Below, one piece after another: positions 5,728-6,737 of a DNA stretch of 6,737 nt. Source of the DNA: Desulfosporosinus sp. GTDB taxonomy: Bacteria; Bacillota; Desulfitobacteriia; Desulfitobacteriales; Desulfitobacteriaceae. Position 1 is the first letter of the stretch. The number at the start of each line of letters is the position of its first letter. Where the stretch lies: positions 3,629-10,365 of the forward strand of contig PKWS01000100.1 of NCBI GenBank assembly GCA_003132105.1, read 5' to 3'. The notes under the pieces were generated by a model that was not told the DNA's origin, did no database searches, and saw only the letters and a list, made by a program, of their open reading frames with translations. The position numbers and the translations under genes were made by a program.

Positions 5728-6645
5728 ATGGATGTTACTTGGGGTGTTAGTGTCAATGAAGTCGCTTGGGGCGGAATGATTGCTATTTATTTATTCCTAG
5801 CTGGGATTGCCGCTGGAGCATTCTTAACTGCCTCACTGACGGATCTTTTCAGCAAAAAGCAGTATCCAAAGGTAATTCAGTCGGGGGCCTACATCGCTCT
5901 AGTGACTATAATCATCGGCTTAGGGTTATTGGTTGTTGACTTGGGTCGTCCGTTAAGTTTTTGGAAACTTCTACTTAATGTGAACCTGGGATCTGTAATG
6001 TCAATCGGCGTCTTTATAGTCTCGGGTTTCACAGGCCTGTCCTTTGTTTATGGTTGTCTAGTATGGTTAACTGCTGCAGAGCAAAAAAAGATTCAGATTA
6101 CTTCTGCGAACACAGAAGTAGCCGCTACTTCTGTAACCCAGGGTATTCAAGCTTTTCGTAAACCGGTTGCGGCCTTGGGAGTTCTTTTTTCTGTGGCGAC
6201 TGCGACTTACACTGGTTTCTTATTATCCGCGGTTACAACCAACAACTTCTGGCACACACCGTTTCTCGGTATTGAGGCGATTCCATTCTTGCCGATTCTA
6301 TTTTTAGTGTCAGCGGCTTCTACCGGTTTAGCGGCAACCTTGATTGGAGTGTTGCACTGCGGTGATCTAACAGCCTATAAAAAAGTTGATATTGTCTTAA
6401 TTATCCTTGAGATAATTTTAATCTCCATTCTTTATCTATCCGTCAAACCTATATTCTTCACTGGAAGTATGGCTACCCTGTTCTGGTTTGGAGTAGTTGG
6501 GTTAGGATTAATAGTCCCATTGATTTTATCAATCTATGGTGTCACAAAGCACAAAAACTTGGTAGTACCGGTTTGCGGGTTGGTAGTTATTGGAGGATTG
6601 TGTTTGCGATATTTCATAGTGTATACGGGACAGTTGTTTAAATAA
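5728..6645 (+). CDS. psrC: NrfD/PsrC-type quinol-oxidising membrane subunit
   Basis: A 305-residue integral membrane protein, the membrane anchor and menaquinol dehydrogenase of the complex. About eight hydrophobic helices can be placed near 14-38, 52-72, 88-114, 146-168, 182-208, 219-238, 248-271 and 277-297. Family features include DLGRPLSFWKLL (71-82), the WHTPFLG-x9-LFLVSA-x2-TG stretch (175-200) and the terminal RYFIVYTGQ (294-302). There are no haem ligand motifs, as expected, since NrfD-type subunits take electrons from quinol without cytochrome b. Length is close to PsrC of Wolinella (about 317). The ATG is one base past the previous stop, with AGGGGTGG about 9-10 bases upstream inside the iron-sulfur gene. 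It completes a catalytic, iron-sulfur and membrane subunit set. Confidence 0.9.
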   Translation: MDVTWGVSVNEVAWGGMIAIYLFLAGIAAGAFLTASLTDLFSKKQYPKVIQSGAYIALVTIIIGLGLLVVDLGRPLSFWKLLLNVNLGSVMSIGVFIVSGFTGLSFVYGCLVWLTAAEQKKIQITSANTEVAATSVTQGIQAFRKPVAALGVLFSVATATYTGFLLSAVTTNNFWHTPFLGIEAIPFLPILFLVSAASTGLAATLIGVLHCGDLTAYKKVDIVLIILEIILISILYLSVKPIFFTGSMATLFWFGVVGLGLIVPLILSIYGVTKHKNLVVPVCGLVVIGGLCLRYFIVYTGQLFK

Positions 6646-6737
6646 TGTTTGATGATCCTTTTAAAGTTTTAGCCTGATGACATTGGCGGCGACCCAGGGG
6701 GGATTTGCTTTATCTCAAAAAGGGCGATAAGAGTACC
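6646..6737. other. Unresolved tail after the operon
   Basis: No gene or terminator can be supported in these 92 bases. An ATG overlaps the last stop codon (TAATG, 6645-6647) but opens only 10 codons before two consecutive TGA codons (6675-6680). The ATG inside TGATGA opens 17 codons and stops at 6727-6729. On the minus strand a frame is open from the window edge to a TAA at 6669-6671 and could be the end of a convergent gene. GGGGGG at 6697-6702 could be part of a ribosome site for a gene beginning past the edge. Confidence 0.4.

Noticed and set aside
6675..6680. Tandem TGA codons as selenocysteine recoding
   Set aside because: Two adjacent TGA codons after 10 codons of unrecognised sequence, with no family context or SECIS-like hairpin that I can see.
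6646..6737. Molybdenum-cofactor riboswitch downstream of the operon
   Set aside because: Considered because of the molybdoenzyme context and GC-rich run at 6684-6702, but I cannot place the conserved Moco RNA elements.
1..6737. Insertion sequence, CRISPR array, tRNA or rRNA
   Set aside because: No transposase, terminal repeats, regularly spaced repeats or RNA gene signatures were found on either strand.

Overview
The window reads as a moderately AT-rich piece of a low-GC Gram-positive chromosome. Strong AGGAGG-type ribosome binding sites, TTG starts and two lipoprotein signal peptides with a classical lipobox all point to Firmicutes. The respiratory gene content fits an anaerobe of the Desulfitobacterium/Desulfosporosinus kind (Peptococcaceae). 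The lineage is inferred from style and content, not from a marker gene.

Layout. 1-301: no convincing gene; a weak open frame on the minus strand (possible remnant) and a rho-independent terminator serving the gene to its right. 302-1291 (minus): a lipoprotein with two rhodanese domains, each with a catalytic-type cysteine loop. 1292-1657: a 366-base divergent intergenic region with a candidate promoter, direct repeats and a nested inverted repeat in the predicted leader of the rightward gene. 1658-2233 (plus): a second rhodanese-fold lipoprotein that has Asp where the catalytic Cys should be, but ends in a lone Cys on a flexible tail. 2339-4585, 4589-5170, 5163-5726 and 5728-6645 (plus): a tightly packed four-gene operon encoding a Tat-exported molybdopterin catalytic subunit, a TorD-type chaperone, a four-cluster ferredoxin subunit and an NrfD/PsrC-type membrane subunit. 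6646-6737: an unresolved tail.

How the parts fit. The operon encodes a complete CISM-type (complex iron-sulfur molybdoenzyme) reductase of the polysulfide/thiosulfate reductase (Psr/Phs) branch. Electrons from the menaquinol pool would enter the NrfD-type membrane subunit, pass through four [4Fe-4S] clusters of the B subunit and the [4Fe-4S] cluster of the A subunit, and reach a Cys-ligated Mo-bisPGD site outside the membrane. Flanking it are two surface-anchored rhodanese-fold lipoproteins. In Wolinella succinogenes the periplasmic rhodanese Sud delivers polysulfide sulfur to Psr, so the simplest reading is a membrane-tethered sulfane-sulfur delivery system feeding the reductase. The most unusual element is the cysteine-less rhodanese with a C-terminal Gly-Gly-Cys, which could be a sulfur-binding or carrier protein with the thiol moved to a swinging tail. 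The substrate (polysulfide, thiosulfate, elemental sulfur, tetrathionate, selenate) cannot be fixed from sequence alone.
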